NCBI GenBank assembly: GCA_950106755.1
Contig: OX467092.1
Span: 2,604,001 to 2,668,000 of the forward strand
Direction: 5' to 3'
Length of the DNA: 64,000 bases
Source of the DNA: Climacium dendroides
Lineage: Eukaryota > Streptophyta > Bryopsida > Hypnales > Climaciaceae
A program made the position numbers and the translations under genes. Below the pieces are notes generated by a model. That model saw only the letters and a list, made by a program, of their open reading frames with translations. It made no database searches and was not told the origin of the DNA. Below, one piece after another: positions 34,301 through 49,010 of the stretch. The number at the start of each line of letters is the position of its first letter. Positions within the stretch are counted from its first letter, which is position 1.

Positions 34301-37300
34301 CTAGTAAGGAGCAAGATTCCATTTGATCGGTACTACAAAACATACAGTCACATACAAGTGTTCCACAGTACCTTAGACTCAGTGATAAAGTTATGTCACT
34401 AATCTTAAGTCACCGAGACTCACTAAGGCTCCAAAAAGAAGGGATGAAGAAGACCAATCTTTCTTATAGTACTCTTTGTAGGATTCAATAGACTCCCCCT
34501 CTTGTGGATCAAAGAAACTTCCAAAATCCACATTAGTTTTAGAAGACCACCCATTACCAACCAAAATCACCAAGATACAACCTCATTTGAATTCTCAAAT
34601 TTGTAAATGGCATAACTTTGCAGCTAGAGCTCTAAATCCCACATGCAAACCAATTTTGAATATTTGTGCAACAAGTAAATGCCAATGGACTAATTACTTG
34701 TCTCATTCAGACAAGTTCTCATAAAATTATAACCCTCCAAAGATTCGGATTCACCAAGAACAGCATCATGCCCTCACTATGGCCCTTCTCTTAGCCATAA
34801 TTTTGGGCTTGTAGCTTAAAACCTTGTAATGCTTGTCATTTTAACTTGCTTGTATTTTTAGCTTTCCAATGATATACTACATGCCATATTTTCATGAAGA
34901 ATTCATTGGGAACCTCTCACTCCTAACCCTTAAATGTCTCAACACTACTAAGACACCACCACCTTTGAACAGCCAAATTACTAGCCAACTAGTCCAAATC
35001 ATGCATTCTTTAACGATTGAAAGTACCTTCTCAAGAGATTTCCAAGTATGTAAGATACTTTACCATGATTTTTTAATTCAAGTGGTTATTGCGCCCTGTT
35101 CTCTCAAGAGTCACTCATTTCCCCCTTTTAATGAGTCACTCATTTCCTGTTTTAGATTTTTACAAAACTTAGAACATCACCCCCAAGGTCCCCCCCCCCC
35201 TTGCTCACTAAGGCACTTTGGGCACTCCAAGGAAATAGGGGTGTAACACAAATCCTTCTTCACTTCAATACTCACAATTTACTTATGACAATGCCAAATA
35301 ATTGCTTTAAAAAAATTGACTAAATTTCTCACACTCTCTCAAAACCTCATTGCAAAAAAGAACCTCTCCATTTTTTTATGGCTAATCAAAGTCTCTATCC
35401 TTTCACATGGGAGGCTACAACTCTTCTCTATTCAAACTAACACAAATCTTGAATGTCAAATCTAAATCAATAAAATGAAAACTTTCTAAAACCACAATAG
35501 CATAATAAATAACTCTTTAAAATTTTCATTGCAAAATAATTCATACACCATGAGATTTTTTTTCTCAAACCTTTGATACCCAAATAAACTATGAGAGAGA
35601 AGGAGATGACTCCCTTCTTTATCTTTTCCTTTTACCACACAAATAAAGTGGACTTCAACCTACATCTTGTCTACATGGCTAATTTAATATCCATTAATCA
35701 TCATTATTGACCCCACAACCAATTTCCTATCCTTACTTGAAGATAAATTACCTCAAAATAAAACTAGAAGGGAAACTATCTCCATCCTTTCTTTCTACAA
35801 TTTCATACACTTAAAATAAATTTAGAAAACTAACTCCAAATATGTAAATAAAGAACTAAGATCAAACATATGTCTCATAGAAATAAAAATAAAATTATAA
35901 AAAAAATATCACTCCATATGCAAAAAAATTAAGAATGCGTTTGATAGTGATTGCAATGTAATCAACGATAATCACCTTAGTTAAAGAATTCATCAGTCCC
36001 TTTAATCAATGTTGATGGTTACAACTCTTTTTGATAAACTTGACCATATAGTAACATTAATATTATTGAGACCTTCAAAATATCTTCTGAATGTTACTTC
36101 TCAGCTACTAAGCTCGACACATCCAACTTACAACACGATTATTAATGCCTAAGCATCATATTAATAATTAAATTCCGTACCATCGCTAATCCATGCAAGG
36201 TTGCTTTAACAGTCGAGAAGGACCAACTTCTCTTTGTGAACGTTCATGCAGTGATGAAAGACCCAACAATAGACGAGGTTGATCCAACAGTTGTGATAAT
36301 AAAAATTCAAGCTCACATTCCAATTGCAGTTCTTCATCTTGAAACCTAGAAAAAAACTTTCAGTTTGACATACTAAAATGAAAAATGAAAATGAAAAATA
36401 AATTCAACAACAATATGATTCTATAATATAAATTCCTAGACTCATGGTCTGATAAATTTAATGTTCTCATGCTAGCACTCTCCACAAAGGTAAAGATACT
36501 TTTAGAGGCTATTGTCATTCCAACTTCAATAAATTAAGAATAATTCCACAAAAATCCCAAGATTACAAATAGAAGTGAATTAAATGGGACTTTTATTTAT
36601 CTATATAGATTTTTAAAAATTTCTTGTATAGATAAAAAAAACTTCATAGGAAATATTTTAGAAACTTTGATTGTATAGATTGCAAGATAATTGCATTTAA
36701 AATGGAAAAAAATATAATTCTTGACATTGTAGCAAAGTAGTCTACAAGACTTTGAATCCTCTTAGCTTGAAATTCTTGCACTTGAAATTTTTTTTATCTT
36801 GAAGAATTGAATTTAAAGTTTAGAAAAAAAATGAAAAACGAAAAACATAATTATTTTTCTTTAAAAAATTGTTAAATAGAAGTAGGTGTGAGATAGAAAG
36901 AAAAACTAAATCAATAATGGATCTAAGAAGGAATTAAAACACATCAATCCGAATGATGAGATTGTTCTAACAATCAAAGTTAACCTTGAGGAATCTCCCT
37001 TTGGAGGAAAAATATAAAAATTGAGCTGAAAAATGATTCTAGTTCATTAAATTTTCAAGACAAGATGCTCCATAACTTTCTCACCACTTATCCAAATGGA
37101 ACAAATCATAGCTTTCTATATAGACAAAAATTCAATCTATGAGAAACAAAATTCTAAATTTTAATTTTTTGTAAATTTCTTCTATTGCTCAACAAGTTCA
37201 AATTTCTACTTAAGGTGGCATAACATTTGCTTTCAAGCACCAATTGAAATACATATAATATTCCTAAAAAGCCAATGTATTTTCTATTTTAATAAAGAGA

Positions 37301-39589
37301 TTCCAAAAAAAATTGCCAAAAACTAAGATCATAGGAACTTGTCCAAACTTTTATATGTTCCCTCGCTAAGGAGACAACAGGACCTCAAGAGTTAAATTCA
37401 TTTTGTATTATTTTTGAGAAATTTTTTGTTCTAAAAAGAAACAATGACTAGCCATTAACTCTAAAAGATCATGGAGTCTACTTTTGGGCCCACTTTAGGC
37501 TTTTAGAGAACTTCGGTAGGTTCAATTATTGACTTCCTAATTAGAAATTTTTGCATGATTTTTTTAAGGATGGATGCTACTCATCATAACTTGCATCATG
37601 CATCAGGAAAGTGCCCCCCCACTTCATTTGTACTGATGCAGTACTGCAACAAGAGCTATATTGTATAGTATTTTTACAATACTGCAAAGAGTATTGTAGT
37701 ACTACAAAGACAATTGTTATTTTAAAGAAAAAACCTCATACTGCATTTGTATTTTATTAATATTTTATTATTATATTTTATAGTTATTTTTATTTAATTG
37801 TATATCAATTGCAATATGTACCTTAACAATCCTTTTACTAATATTATTGTAACTCAAAATTTAAGTATATCTTTCATCTTCTTGTAGTATTGCATTTTAA
37901 TAGTATTATACTCATACTCATGTAATCCTGCAAAAAAGTACTGAGAAGATATATTATAACAATATAGCATTAATCATAAGGCAATACACTAACAATATCA
38001 TTACTAACATAAAATTTTGAATGAAATTGAATACGTAATTAAAGGATTTTATGATTACAACCCATATGAATTTGGATAAAAATAGCAAAATTGGATGCAA
38101 TTATTGATCAATGCATGAGTGGTTTATAATTTTACATTCTACGTTTTTTTTATTTTAATCTTTGAATTAACAATTTCAAAATGAACTAGGATAAATTTTT
38201 TTTTTCTTCTAGAAGGAATTAAATAAAATGAAAAAAATTAATATAAATAAGATAAATAAGATATTGATTTTAAAAATTACTAATATATAATTATTCTTTA
38301 ATTTTATTGTTGACATATAATTTTTTGAAAAATATGAAAAAATCAATTACAATGTTGAAATGTATCTGTTTCTATAATTTTCCAAATAAAAACACCCACT
38401 TTGTCAAGATTTTTGACTTTGTTTTCACTAAAAGCACTCCAATTTTGTCATTTCTAGTACAATGAAGTACAAAAAGATTAAGGAAATCCATTTTTGGACA
38501 CATGTAATCGTAAGATCTTATTGTAAGTTGGGTTGAAAAGGTGTGGAAAAAAGGTCAAAATCTTTCACCATGTACATTGCAAGATAGTAAGGTTTGATTT
38601 GACAAATACCCATTTTTTGGCCCTTCAAAAAACTGGGTAGCTGTACTTCACAAGTTCACATAATCACATATGTATGAAAAAATGGGTAATATGATGATTA
38701 TTCCTTGGATTCATCCTTCAAGGCAAGTTGCCTCTATACTGTCTTGAAACATTTTAAATCATTTGGAAATGTACAACATGTAGGGAGAAAATAGTAAGTA
38801 GATAGAAGTACATAATGATTCCAAATTCAAATTTATTTATATAATTCTAAAATGTCAATCCCAATGGTTGTCACGTGGTAATAAATAATCTACACCCAAT
38901 GTTTTTATTTTTTTTCAAAAGTATTGAAAATTGAGTCAAATAAAGGACTTCTAAGTGTATTTTAGAGTGGAGATTCCATAAGTAAACTCAAACTTTAAAT
39001 CCTTATAACTTTCATCTCATTAATCAAAATGGAATCATTTATAGCTTTCTATGTATATAAAAATCTATAAAATCAATTTCAATTTTTTTTTAAATTACTT
39101 TTCAAGCATAATTATAAGTTGCCTTGACGCCCTTTAAGGACTAAAAATGACATACTATACAATAATTTTTTGACAATGTAGTAAAAAGTTAAGAAATTGT
39201 TTAGCCTTCAAGCTACTCATTGGATTAATCTTGTGTAAAAAATTTAAAGAAAAAAATTAAAAATTCATTTGTAATGAACTGCCCAAAATTGCTACATTGC
39301 CAAAAAAAACATTGTTTATTGCTCTAGGCATTAAACCGTAAATGCCTAAAGGGGCAACAAGTCTAACAACAAAAGATTGAAGTGCTATAGAATGTTACTT
39401 TTGTAACTTTGGTAAAGTTTGGTTTAGGGTTTAGAGAGAATGAGAAGCATTATGTTTACAATTGCAATTCATCATTTTTACACAATATTTCCTAGGATCA
39501 ATAAAGATATTACATCATGCACAAATCATATAACATCCACTTAATTACATCTTAGTGTTTCCATGTGAAATATAATTTCTATTTAAAAT
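31360..39589. other. Long gene-poor AT-rich region
   Basis: About 8 kb with only short open frames and no splice-consistent chains. Minus-strand frames at 33758-33973 and 34391-34573 have somewhat protein-like composition and could be worn retroelement pieces, but I recognise no motif. A C-run lies at 35192-35201. No tRNA or CRISPR-like structure is seen. Confidence 0.5.
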
Positions 39590-40893
39590 TTAAAATTGTT
39601 TACAAAAAAATGTCCATCTTCTTGAAAAATGTGGAATAACATGAATAGCTTTCAAAATTGATGCTATCTCTATTATTTTGTATGATGCAGGACCATGTTC
39701 TACCCATTTCAATTTTGGACATCTCAAATTTGTATGCACTTCTTCCTCTTCATACATATGCACTAGACACAATTCTTTTGTTACGTTTGTATCTTGTTGC
39801 CCTGATTTCATATTACATTTGAAGAACAAACAAAGCTGTCCATATGATGTCTTCTCTTCCTCCCCTTCGTCTTCCATCTTAATTGAGACACTTCCAAACC
39901 ATTCTTTTTCATGAAAAGATGATGTAGCACGTGTAAACATTGGAGTGTCTCCATATCTTGAACTTTCACCAGGGCATAGAGCCACAGATCTATAACATTG
40001 TAATACCTAATACTATAGTCAAATATTAAGATATAAGTGTTTTTTGAAGAAATAAATTTTTTAAAATTTAAATTCACAATAATAGACTAACTAAGGGAAA
40101 TTGTACAAACCTGTGCCCCCATCAAATTATTTTGATTCATATATGTCTCCAAAGACAATTTCAATTTCGTGAAAAATTTTGGTTGTAAAACCCTAGCCAT
40201 AATGCGCTCCTTCTTTGATTGACCATTTCCCAAATATACTTCTCTTGCAGTATGAAAATCAAGATCAAACAACTCCATTTTCAAATTAATTTGAAAGCCA
40301 GCCAAAATATGATGTCCACCCTATAAAGTCTGTCATCATCATAAAATAATCATAGCAGACAAATTAGAAGTTCAGAAGAATAGTATGGAATGATGTAAAC
40401 AATTTTGAATATTATATAATTAAATGTGCTTTCAATGAGAAGACCAAAAATTAATGATGGTCTTTTGAAAAGAAATATTGACGTACCATCTTTAATACTA
40501 TATTTTTTCTAAATTGGTGGACAATATCCATCCCTTTTCAATGCACTCATTTGTAGTGCTTCCAATCTTCTATTGTATTTTACAATAAAATCAAGGAATT
40601 GTTTTTTTGTTGCTAGCCCTGTATGCAATTTTCACCAATGCTATGTGCAAATTTTCATACATGTTCGAACTATATTCAACTGGAGCTCCTGAACGATGAA
40701 TGGAAGAAGAGTAATGTTTCATGGCATGAATTTTAACCAAATTGAAATTTGATTTTTGCCACATTCCTAGATGAGTTTTGAATGTCATTACAACCCTGTA
40801 GCATACACCACATTCATTAAAACATGAATAACATGCTCAACATTTTTGTCACCCATTGTGTCTTAATTTTGATTTTCATATTTTTTTGTATTC

Positions 40894-40895
<2 letters not shown>

Positions 40896-40939
<44 letters not shown>
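40896..40939. repeat. (TA)n microsatellite
   Basis: About 22 perfect TA units followed by a T-run, in the Plavaka region. Confidence 0.95.
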
Positions 40940-40947
<8 letters not shown>

Positions 40948-43045
40948 TTTTAATTTTTTTAATTTTTAATTTTTAATTTTTTTTGTATACTAGTATATTT
41001 TACACTACTATATTATCATAGGTGATGATTTATTCATATTCCTCATTTTGTCAAATGAAATATGTCCCCATCATTCTAAAAATTCACATACTTTTTACTA
41101 GTGCACAATGAAATATAAACTATTGAATAATTATATTGCCATTCATGTTTGTGAACAAACATGGAATGGAATGGTGTACATTTAAGCAAACCACATTTGA
41201 AAATTCAAATACTATAATTCAAACCTTTGTGAGACATCTTGAAATCTTTAGGATATTACATTGAAATAGTACAATAAATACCTTTTCATGCAGTCATTCA
41301 TTGTTGTTAGAGATTCCTCAGAAAATTCTTTTGTTCAGCAAGTTAATTGATACCATTGTAAAAAATTTACAACAGCCTCAATGAAGAAGTTGGGGAATAG
41401 TCCCAACATGCAAAAAACTACCACCTAGCAAGATAAATGATCAATGAATAATTAAAATTGTTAGTCATTACAATCATCATCCACCTTTTTATGATATAAA
41501 TCTATTATTATTTACATGAAATTATATCTTTATATTTAAAATACTAAATTGACATAATGATGGAGATAAACAGTGGTATAGAGGTTGAAATAGTACTAAC
41601 CTGCATTACACAACGGTGTTCAAATGCCGCAAAATTTGCATTGAAAGTAAAGTATCCACCTTTGTTAGTTCCAGGTACCCTGAATTGGAAAAATCGTGAA
41701 GATTCCTTGATTTCTAGTAGCCTTCTATCCAATTCAGGAAGAGGAGAGACAGTTAATTCCTTAGACATACTTTGCAGTATGTCCATAAGAGTTTTGAAGA
41801 TGCCCAGATCAGCTTGATGTAACATGTCAACATTGATTGCAAGATATGGATTTCCAAACTCTGTATCTCCTCCAGCAAAGTCCCATAACGCACACTATTG
41901 AACAATGAAGTACATAGTTTTATCATCCCTTTTGTTGATATTCTAAAATACTACCTTTGTATTGTTAAAAATTAAACACAATACAATATTCTAAGAATAC
42001 AAAGAGGTATTGGATAACCAATTCCATTGAATAAAACTAAACAAAAACTAGTATTTGCAATTTTATAAAAAGAAATTGAATGAGAATTTTGGAAACAACA
42101 GGGGATATATTTATGATTTTCCTCCTAATTAATCAGTGTATATGTAGAAAAATATTAATATTCTATACCACTTCAACATAAATTTTTACTACAGTATGAA
42201 TAAACTGCTTCCACTAGATGAAGTGAATGTAATTTTGCAATTGTTTTTTGCACCCTTCTTGGTTGTGTAGACATTTGTTGTAAAACTCTTTTCATAGAAG
42301 CTTCTGTGCGATATTCATTGTGTCCTCTTTCAACATTTACTAATGAAAGTGTTGGACACATGCATATACTACAAGGATGTCGAGATTTATTTGTATTATA
42401 TGTACAAGTTACCTATTCATAGCAAACATACATGTTTAGAAAATTTATAAAATATTAAAAACATTTGATACATAAGAAATACAACAATATCATTTGATTA
42501 CTTTGCCATTGCATTTGTAGAAATTATGTTACCTTACAACCTTTTAGATGATCGCAAATATAAGCATACAATCGAGGATACACTTTCTGTTCATTGCCAA
42601 ATGGATCACATAAAGATATTCCACTAGCAAATACCAATGTCAAAAAATTAAACATAAGTAATATTGGTTTGAAAATTCACCAATTCTACATTCAAATATA
42701 GAAACTATTAAAAAATATTTGCATGTGTCCTTAGGATAATTTTTTAATGTTTCTTACAATATAGTGAGGTGATACACAATTGCAATTCATGAAAAAGTCA
42801 ATTTTTTTTATTAGTTCACATACAAATCTTTAATATTAGTATGTTAACAAATGAACAATTACATTATCTTACTTGATAACTATATCATAAGTACTAAAAT
42901 AAATTGCAAAAGAATTTGATTGAATGGAAAATAGAATTACCTGAAACTTGCGTCTTTTAGTGGTTTTAAAATATGTGAAAGATCTTTTTGAAATAGTTGT
43001 AATTGCTTCAAGGGGTCATTTTCAATGACATTAATATCAGATAGA

Positions 43046-43261
43046 CACTAGAAGAAACCCGCGTTTTAGGTGACGTTTTGTAATTTTTTCAGACGGATTT
43101 TAAGTGACGTCGGAAAAAACAACTTGTGTTTTTTTGTGTCTAATATAACATCTGGATGTTATATTAGACACAAAAAAACACAAGTTGTTTTTTCCAACAT
43201 CACCTAAAATCCGTCTGAAAAAATTACAAAACGTCACCTAAAACGCGGGTTTCTTCTAGTG
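43046..43261. mobile_element. 216-bp foldback inserted in transposase exon
   Basis: Near-perfect palindrome with ends CACTAGAAGAAACCCGCG and its reverse complement, flanked by AGA on both sides (43043-43045 and 43262-43264). On the minus strand the host frame runs to CLLAIL on one side and resumes SDINVIEND on the other. Ignoring the insert plus one AGA copy leaves the host frame continuous. The insertion is therefore real and younger than the host element. Confidence 0.92.
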
Positions 43262-45404
43262 AGAATTGCTAGCAAGCAATGCCCCTTTGGGAGGTATCTA
43301 TCTTCGCAAGAAATATTTGCAATACTAAAATAAATGGGATGCCCACTTACTTTGCCACTGTTTGATAAAGATGTTTTATCACTATATAGGATTATAGGTG
43401 CAATTACCATGCCTTCTCCATGTTCTAAGTTTACAATGTAATTGTTACAAATGAACAATTACATTCCTATACAAACATAAGTTTATAATTAGTTATGTAG
43501 AATGAAAATTGAAGATGTGAAAACCATTTATAGGACCAATATGATTATATATTCCAAATTTTAAACATTCACAAAGCTTTAAATAAAAAGCTACATAATA
43601 CAAACTAAATTTTTTTCTATAAGTTTGTGATTTAGAGAAAATACTTGCATTGCACGCCACCAATTTCCTATTGCAGGAGTTGAATATATTTTTTTCCTTG
43701 AACCTTCTTGTTGTGGTATCATTGATGGTTGTAGAATAAAATTTTTAGCCACAACAGGAGATGAAAACAATGTTTCCAATGCAATAATTGGATCCCGATA
43801 ATTTAAAACATTTCCTTTGATTTCTTCTTTTTTCCATCCATCTCCTTCATTGTAGAAAGTTTTTTCGTAGTTTTGAACATCGTTAGGTGATTTCACTATA
43901 ACATCTTCTAATTTAAATGATGGGTGGAACAACACTTGTTTGAACAACCTATCTATGTCACTGTTAGATAAGCCCCTTCCTTTTTTACATGTTCTAATCC
44001 AATTGACAAGACTAAAAGTTGGATCATATGCAGACAAAGTAGATTCACTTTGATCAAAATAAATGAAATCATCTATTTCTATGTCATCATCAATTAGCTC
44101 ATCCAAATTTAATTCTAAAGGATCATTTGGTCCATGTGTTGCATTCATTTCTAAAGGTACATCATTTTCAGGGGTTTGATTTGAATGCGGAGGTTCATGT
44201 ATTGGTTCTCTAATTTCTGCAACATTCATTGTTGTTGATGGATATATAGGAATCTGGAGTTGTTGTACAGGATGTCTCAAGTTCCCTATGCATGTTAGTT
44301 TATGTGTAAATATAGATCTTTTATATTTAAATGGACCAGCATCACATCCATCACACCAAAAAGATTTCATTATGCTATCTAACAATCACAAATAAATTTT
44401 TTTAAATAATATTTAACAGTGAATGACTATGATATACTACAAAAGTATTTATGTTATAAAAAAATAACTTTATTTTTTCTATTTCCAATGTTAGCTTCTA
44501 GTTCTTGCGTCACTATGTTATTAATATTCTATTGTCCCCTTTTATTTTAGCAACTGATATATTTTTCAAATTGGGTTTGTACTTTGTAAAGTATTTAAAC
44601 TATTTTTATAGTGATCCTATTCATTACTATTACTTTTTTTATTGTAATTCTATTTATTGCTTTTACTTTTTATTGCCATCTAATTTTAGTCCTTGTCTCC
44701 ACTATGGAATTCATCTAAATCCCTTTAGTTTTTGAAAAGATTAAAGGCTCAGACTAGGCTTATAGTAAATTGCAAGGTTGGTTGGATTATCTTTCAATCT
44801 TCATTTTCACCCTAGTTCAACACTTTGATTATAGATTATGCAAAGTGTTGAAGTTGAATTCTATGGCCAAATTCCCAATTCATCACTCTAGTTGCAATCA
44901 ATGTATAGTGTTGAGGCCTAATTCTAGGACACAATTTTTGATTAATGTGCTTTTTGGATTTTTATAATCTTCCATTTACAAAAATACAAAACTTACACCT
45001 TATTGTTTTTCTTCTTATCCTTTTATTTTAAAAATAAAAAAGAGATTTTTTATTTCTCTAAATCTTTTAAAAAAAAAAATTTATTCCCATTTTTTTCTAA
45101 TAAAGCTTGAAAATTCCAAAATTTTAGGAAAAATTTCACATTACATGTTTAAGATTTTGTTGTTGGCATACCTATAATAACTTACCAACATTCAATTTAG
45201 AATTCGAGCACTGTAAAATCTAATCAATTGAATCTATTTTTCTAGAATGAACTAAGGAGCTAAATTTAGAAAATAAATTTGATTAAAGACCTTAATGAAG
45301 TGAAAAAATTAACTGAAAAGCTAAATTAAATATAAAAACTAATCAATCCAAGAACTAATATTTGCCTTGGTAGTTTAAAAGCTTTTAGGTCTTCAAAGGA
45401 CTTG

Positions 45405-46022
45405 CTCAACCAAACATCATCTCACAATATAATTTTGCCTTCTAAATTCTATTCAAACAATAATTTTATATTTCCATCACTTGATACTCTGAATTGTATA
45501 TCACTATGAAAAAGTAGAAGTGTTATCATTTTTGTTACAAAAATTGAACATAAATGAGTGAGAATAGTGAAAACAATCCAAATTATTAGAAATTAATAGA
45601 TGGATATACAAGTTGCTATATAGATTAGTGTAAAAAGGTTCCAATTGTTTATTTTATTGTATACACGATAAATAATCTTGAAGTCAAATTCAACTATGAA
45701 ATCAAATTCATCCCTTTATTTAATTGCTTTCTAAAATTTTATAGTTTCAATTTGAATTCTACCTTAAATAAATAAAATATGAATAAAAAAACACATAATA
45801 TTGTGTAATTTGAATTTTGATACATTTAACTTTCAATTGAAATAACTTTTTTAGTTTTTGACATTTTCCAAATTTTAAAACTGGAACTACAAATAAAACT
45901 TATGTAGCTTCATTTTCTTATTTTCAATTCAATTCTAAATAAGTTATTTTGAATTTGCAATTGAAGTTGATCAAGGTGCATCCACTTTTAGGATGTGTGG
46001 ATATTTAGAAGTTGGTTCTATA

Positions 46023-46065
<43 letters not shown>

Positions 46066-46870
46066 GAACTGTAAGGTTTATCCTATTAGGACTTCATCCA
46101 TTGTGAAATGGTCAAACATTATATCTAAGCACAATTTTGACTTCTAAATTGTGGTCGAACAACAATCTTATGTTTTTTTCACTTAAAACTATGATTCATA
46201 TATCTCTATGAGAAATTTTAATTTGTCTTGTGAAAATTTGTAATTGTTATCATTTTTGTTGGGAAAATTGATCTTAAATAAGTAAAAATAGCAAAAACAT
46301 TCCAAATATTTGATTTTTTAAAGAGGTATAAGTAGCTATGGAGAGTAATGTGAACAAAGTTCAATTGTTTATTTTATGTTTACACCCAAAATAACCACAA
46401 CAAAGAATTTGAAGTCAAATTCAACTATTAAACCAAACTTATCTTCTTATTTATTTAATGTATGAAATTTTGATATTTTCTACTAGTAAGAATTTTCATT
46501 TTCTTTTTGTAATATTCTTTTCAATAATTATGATTACAGTCTGTAGTTTTTTCAATAAATGGAGGGTACAATGAGAAACATAATTTTATAGTTTAAATCT
46601 AAAATCCATTTTAAGAAAAGAAAATATGAATGAAAAACACTCCGTAATGTGTTATTTGAATTCTAACATATTTATCTTTCAATTGCAATATTTCTTTTAG
46701 TTTTTGTCATTTTTCAAAATTTCAAAATGATATAGAAACAAAACTTGTCAAGCTTCATTTCCTTAGTTTGCATCAAATTCAAAACATAGTGATTTTGAAA
46801 GTTACAATTGAGGTTGACCAAGCGCATTGACTTTTTGGATGCATGGATGTTTAGAGGTTCATGTATGAGG
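45405..46870. repeat. Tandem direct duplication of about 0.7 kb
   Basis: Copy 1 (45405-46020) and copy 2 (46098-46870) share many collinear strings: TGTTATCATTTTTGTT, CAATTGTTTATTTTAT, TTGAAGTCAAATTCAACTAT, TTTTTAGTTTTTG-CATTTT, and TTGA-GTTGA-CAAG. Copy 2 has extra sequence around 46480-46600. A TA microsatellite sits at the junction. Confidence 0.8.
46025..46061. repeat. (TA)n microsatellite
   Basis: About 18 TA units, located exactly between the two copies of the 0.7-kb duplication. Confidence 0.95.
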
Positions 46871-47954
46871 TTTTATTAATAATATTAATTTCTACTAAAT
46901 TATTTATTATTTATCAATATGAATTTTTTAAATTTAATTTATAAAACTTTAGTAATTTAAATTTGAACATTTTATGTTTAGACCAAGTGAACGTCTCATG
47001 TTTAAAATGTACAAATATGACTTTATACTTGTTTGGCCATATAATCTCAAATTCTATTGGTGACCCAATTATTAGATTTTACATGCCAAAAGAAGAGTGA
47101 AAGACTTCAAATCACTTTGGCATTTTCAACACCCTCATTGTGAAACATTATAATCTTTCAATCCATCAGTAATATTGTTGTGTATATTTTACTATGTGGT
47201 TTTCAACAATTGAAGTTTGAATTTGTACAATTGTAGATTAAAAAAATTTGATTCAACTTATCAAAATATTGATTTTTTGTTCAATTTATAGCAAATTCCT
47301 AAAAACACCAAAAAGGCTTGAGGTATTTAAGGATTGTTCAATCTTTCACTTTGAAAAATTCATAGGAATTCCAAAAATTCTCCAACAACTAAGGGCAGAG
47401 CTTTTAAATATGCTAAAGCTATAAAATTAACCAACTCCTTGAATGAACACTATTTGTACATGTTTCTTTTTATTAGCTTGTAATAATGTATACACAATGC
47501 AAATTTTAGGGGTGACCTATTTTAAATCCCTATTCCATTTCAACATCAAATTATATATAACCAATTTCATATAGTTCTAAAAAATATAGAAGAACTTGGG
47601 TTACATGTGAATTCTTATTGTCTTTCAAAGAAAATTTAATGAAAAATATTTCAAGATTTATCACCTTTTTAAAATTTAGTTCCAACCCTTAAGGTAGGTG
47701 GCTCTAATCTTGACCCTCTTTTTTAGACTGTCTTGTAGGTAGTTGAAGAATAGATGCTAAGTGATCCTTGAATGGACATCTTTGGTCTGTTAATGAATTT
47801 AAGGAAAATTATTATTTTTTAGTTGTAAGAGCCAATCACTATCTTCGGTTTCTGCACATTTCTTTATAAGTCATAAGGGGACGGATTTTGGGACACCTAA
47901 CATGGTTACAAATAGGTACCTATGACCTGAATCTTTAAAAATTCACAAGTCTTT

Positions 47955-49010
47955 TGTCATAGCACAGGAACTCAAGTTGCTTCTCTAAGACCGGAAATGA
48001 TCCTAAAGTCACCCGTTTATCGTTCCCACAGAGATTTAGTTGGAGGAATCCTTGTTTGTCCGGAAGAGCGGGATTTGCCTTGTCACAACAAACCCACGAA
48101 CATCTATTCTAATCCGGTTAAGTCTAACTGTTCTATTCTATTACCATATTCACCCTTAACTTCTTTTATTCACACATTATCTACAATCTATTTACAATCA
48201 AACCGGAATTGAAAAAGGGGGTAGCTAATCCGACTTTCTCGTTCTTGGTAACCGGAATCGAGTTTAACCTCTGAATCAAGAGGGATCCGCGTATTGGGCT
48301 TGAGGCAAGAAGCTTAAAATTTACCCTCTAAGTTTTAGAGTGACAAGAGATCCACTGTAAAAAGAAGAAGAAAAACACAACACAATGTCGTAGCACAGGA
48401 AAGCAAAAATCCTTCTCTAAAGCTCAATATTTCTAAAAAGAGGCCTTAAAGTGACTCGAGTATCGTTCCCACGAAGATCGAATTTCCTAGGTTCACAATT
48501 ACCGGAAAATGGTAGAGTGATGGTCACGAAACACACACAAACACAAAACCCCAAGCAAAACAATAGACCGGAACTTCTACTTGGCCTCCTTGTTTCCTTG
48601 GACAAACACGACCGGATCCCTCCGGTCCAACAATTACTGACACACTTCAAACCGGAACTTCCCGATCTAACAACACTGACCGGATTGATTCCGGTCTAAC
48701 ACCCACTTGTTTATCACACAGACTCTCTAACTGGTTAGTTTACTATTCCACAACTTTACACTACCCTATAACTCTCCCAACGCTTTTTATTCACATACCT
48801 TTAGTAGTTACATGTATTTACGTTTTATAGACCGTAACCGGAATCCGCGTTTCCACAGATCTAACCTTAACCTCTAGTATTCACATCCGGTCTAGATCTC
48901 TACTTGTAACCATGTGGATTTTAACCTCTCGATGAGGGATTTGCTTAATTGGGATTTAGGAAGGAAGCTTAACTCCTACCCTCCGATTTTAAAGTGTCAG
49001 AAGTTTCACT
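47955..49010. repeat. Two diverged direct repeats rich in CCGG motifs
   Basis: 47955-48350 and 48388-49010 share GTAGCACAGGAA / ATAGCACAGGAA, CTTCTCTAA, TATCGTTCCCAC, TTTTATTCACA, GAGGGAT and GGAAGCTTAA-like strings in order. ACCGGA is frequent in both and downstream. This may be part of an LTR-type or other non-coding element. The class is unknown. Confidence 0.55.

Larger units (their letters stand above)
39590..44370 (-). pseudogene. Plavaka-type (CACTA superfamily) transposase gene, decayed
   Basis: On the minus strand, exon-like blocks follow family order. 44370-43645 starts with a zinc-finger-like CDGC...H...C and ends NWWRAMQ before a GTATT donor. 43457 to 42941 has APIILYSDKTSL, HPIYFSIANI and CLLAIL. 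42628-42545 has CDPFGNEQKVYPRLYAYICD. 42412-42220 is a Cys-rich block. 41894-41604 has ALWDF, LHQADLGIF, ELDRRLL and NANFAAFEHR. 40788-40590 has MYENLHIALVK-YRASNKK of the DUF6830-like C-terminus. Blocks to 39590 follow. The Asp of LYSDKT is the likely first catalytic residue. Stops (for example within 41283-41420) and a foldback insertion at 43046-43261 break the gene, so this copy should be inactive. Element ends were not found. Confidence 0.75.
44371..47954. other. Gene-free AT-rich region with a direct duplication
   Basis: No credible coding exon. The main structure is the large direct repeat at 45405-46870. Confidence 0.5.
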
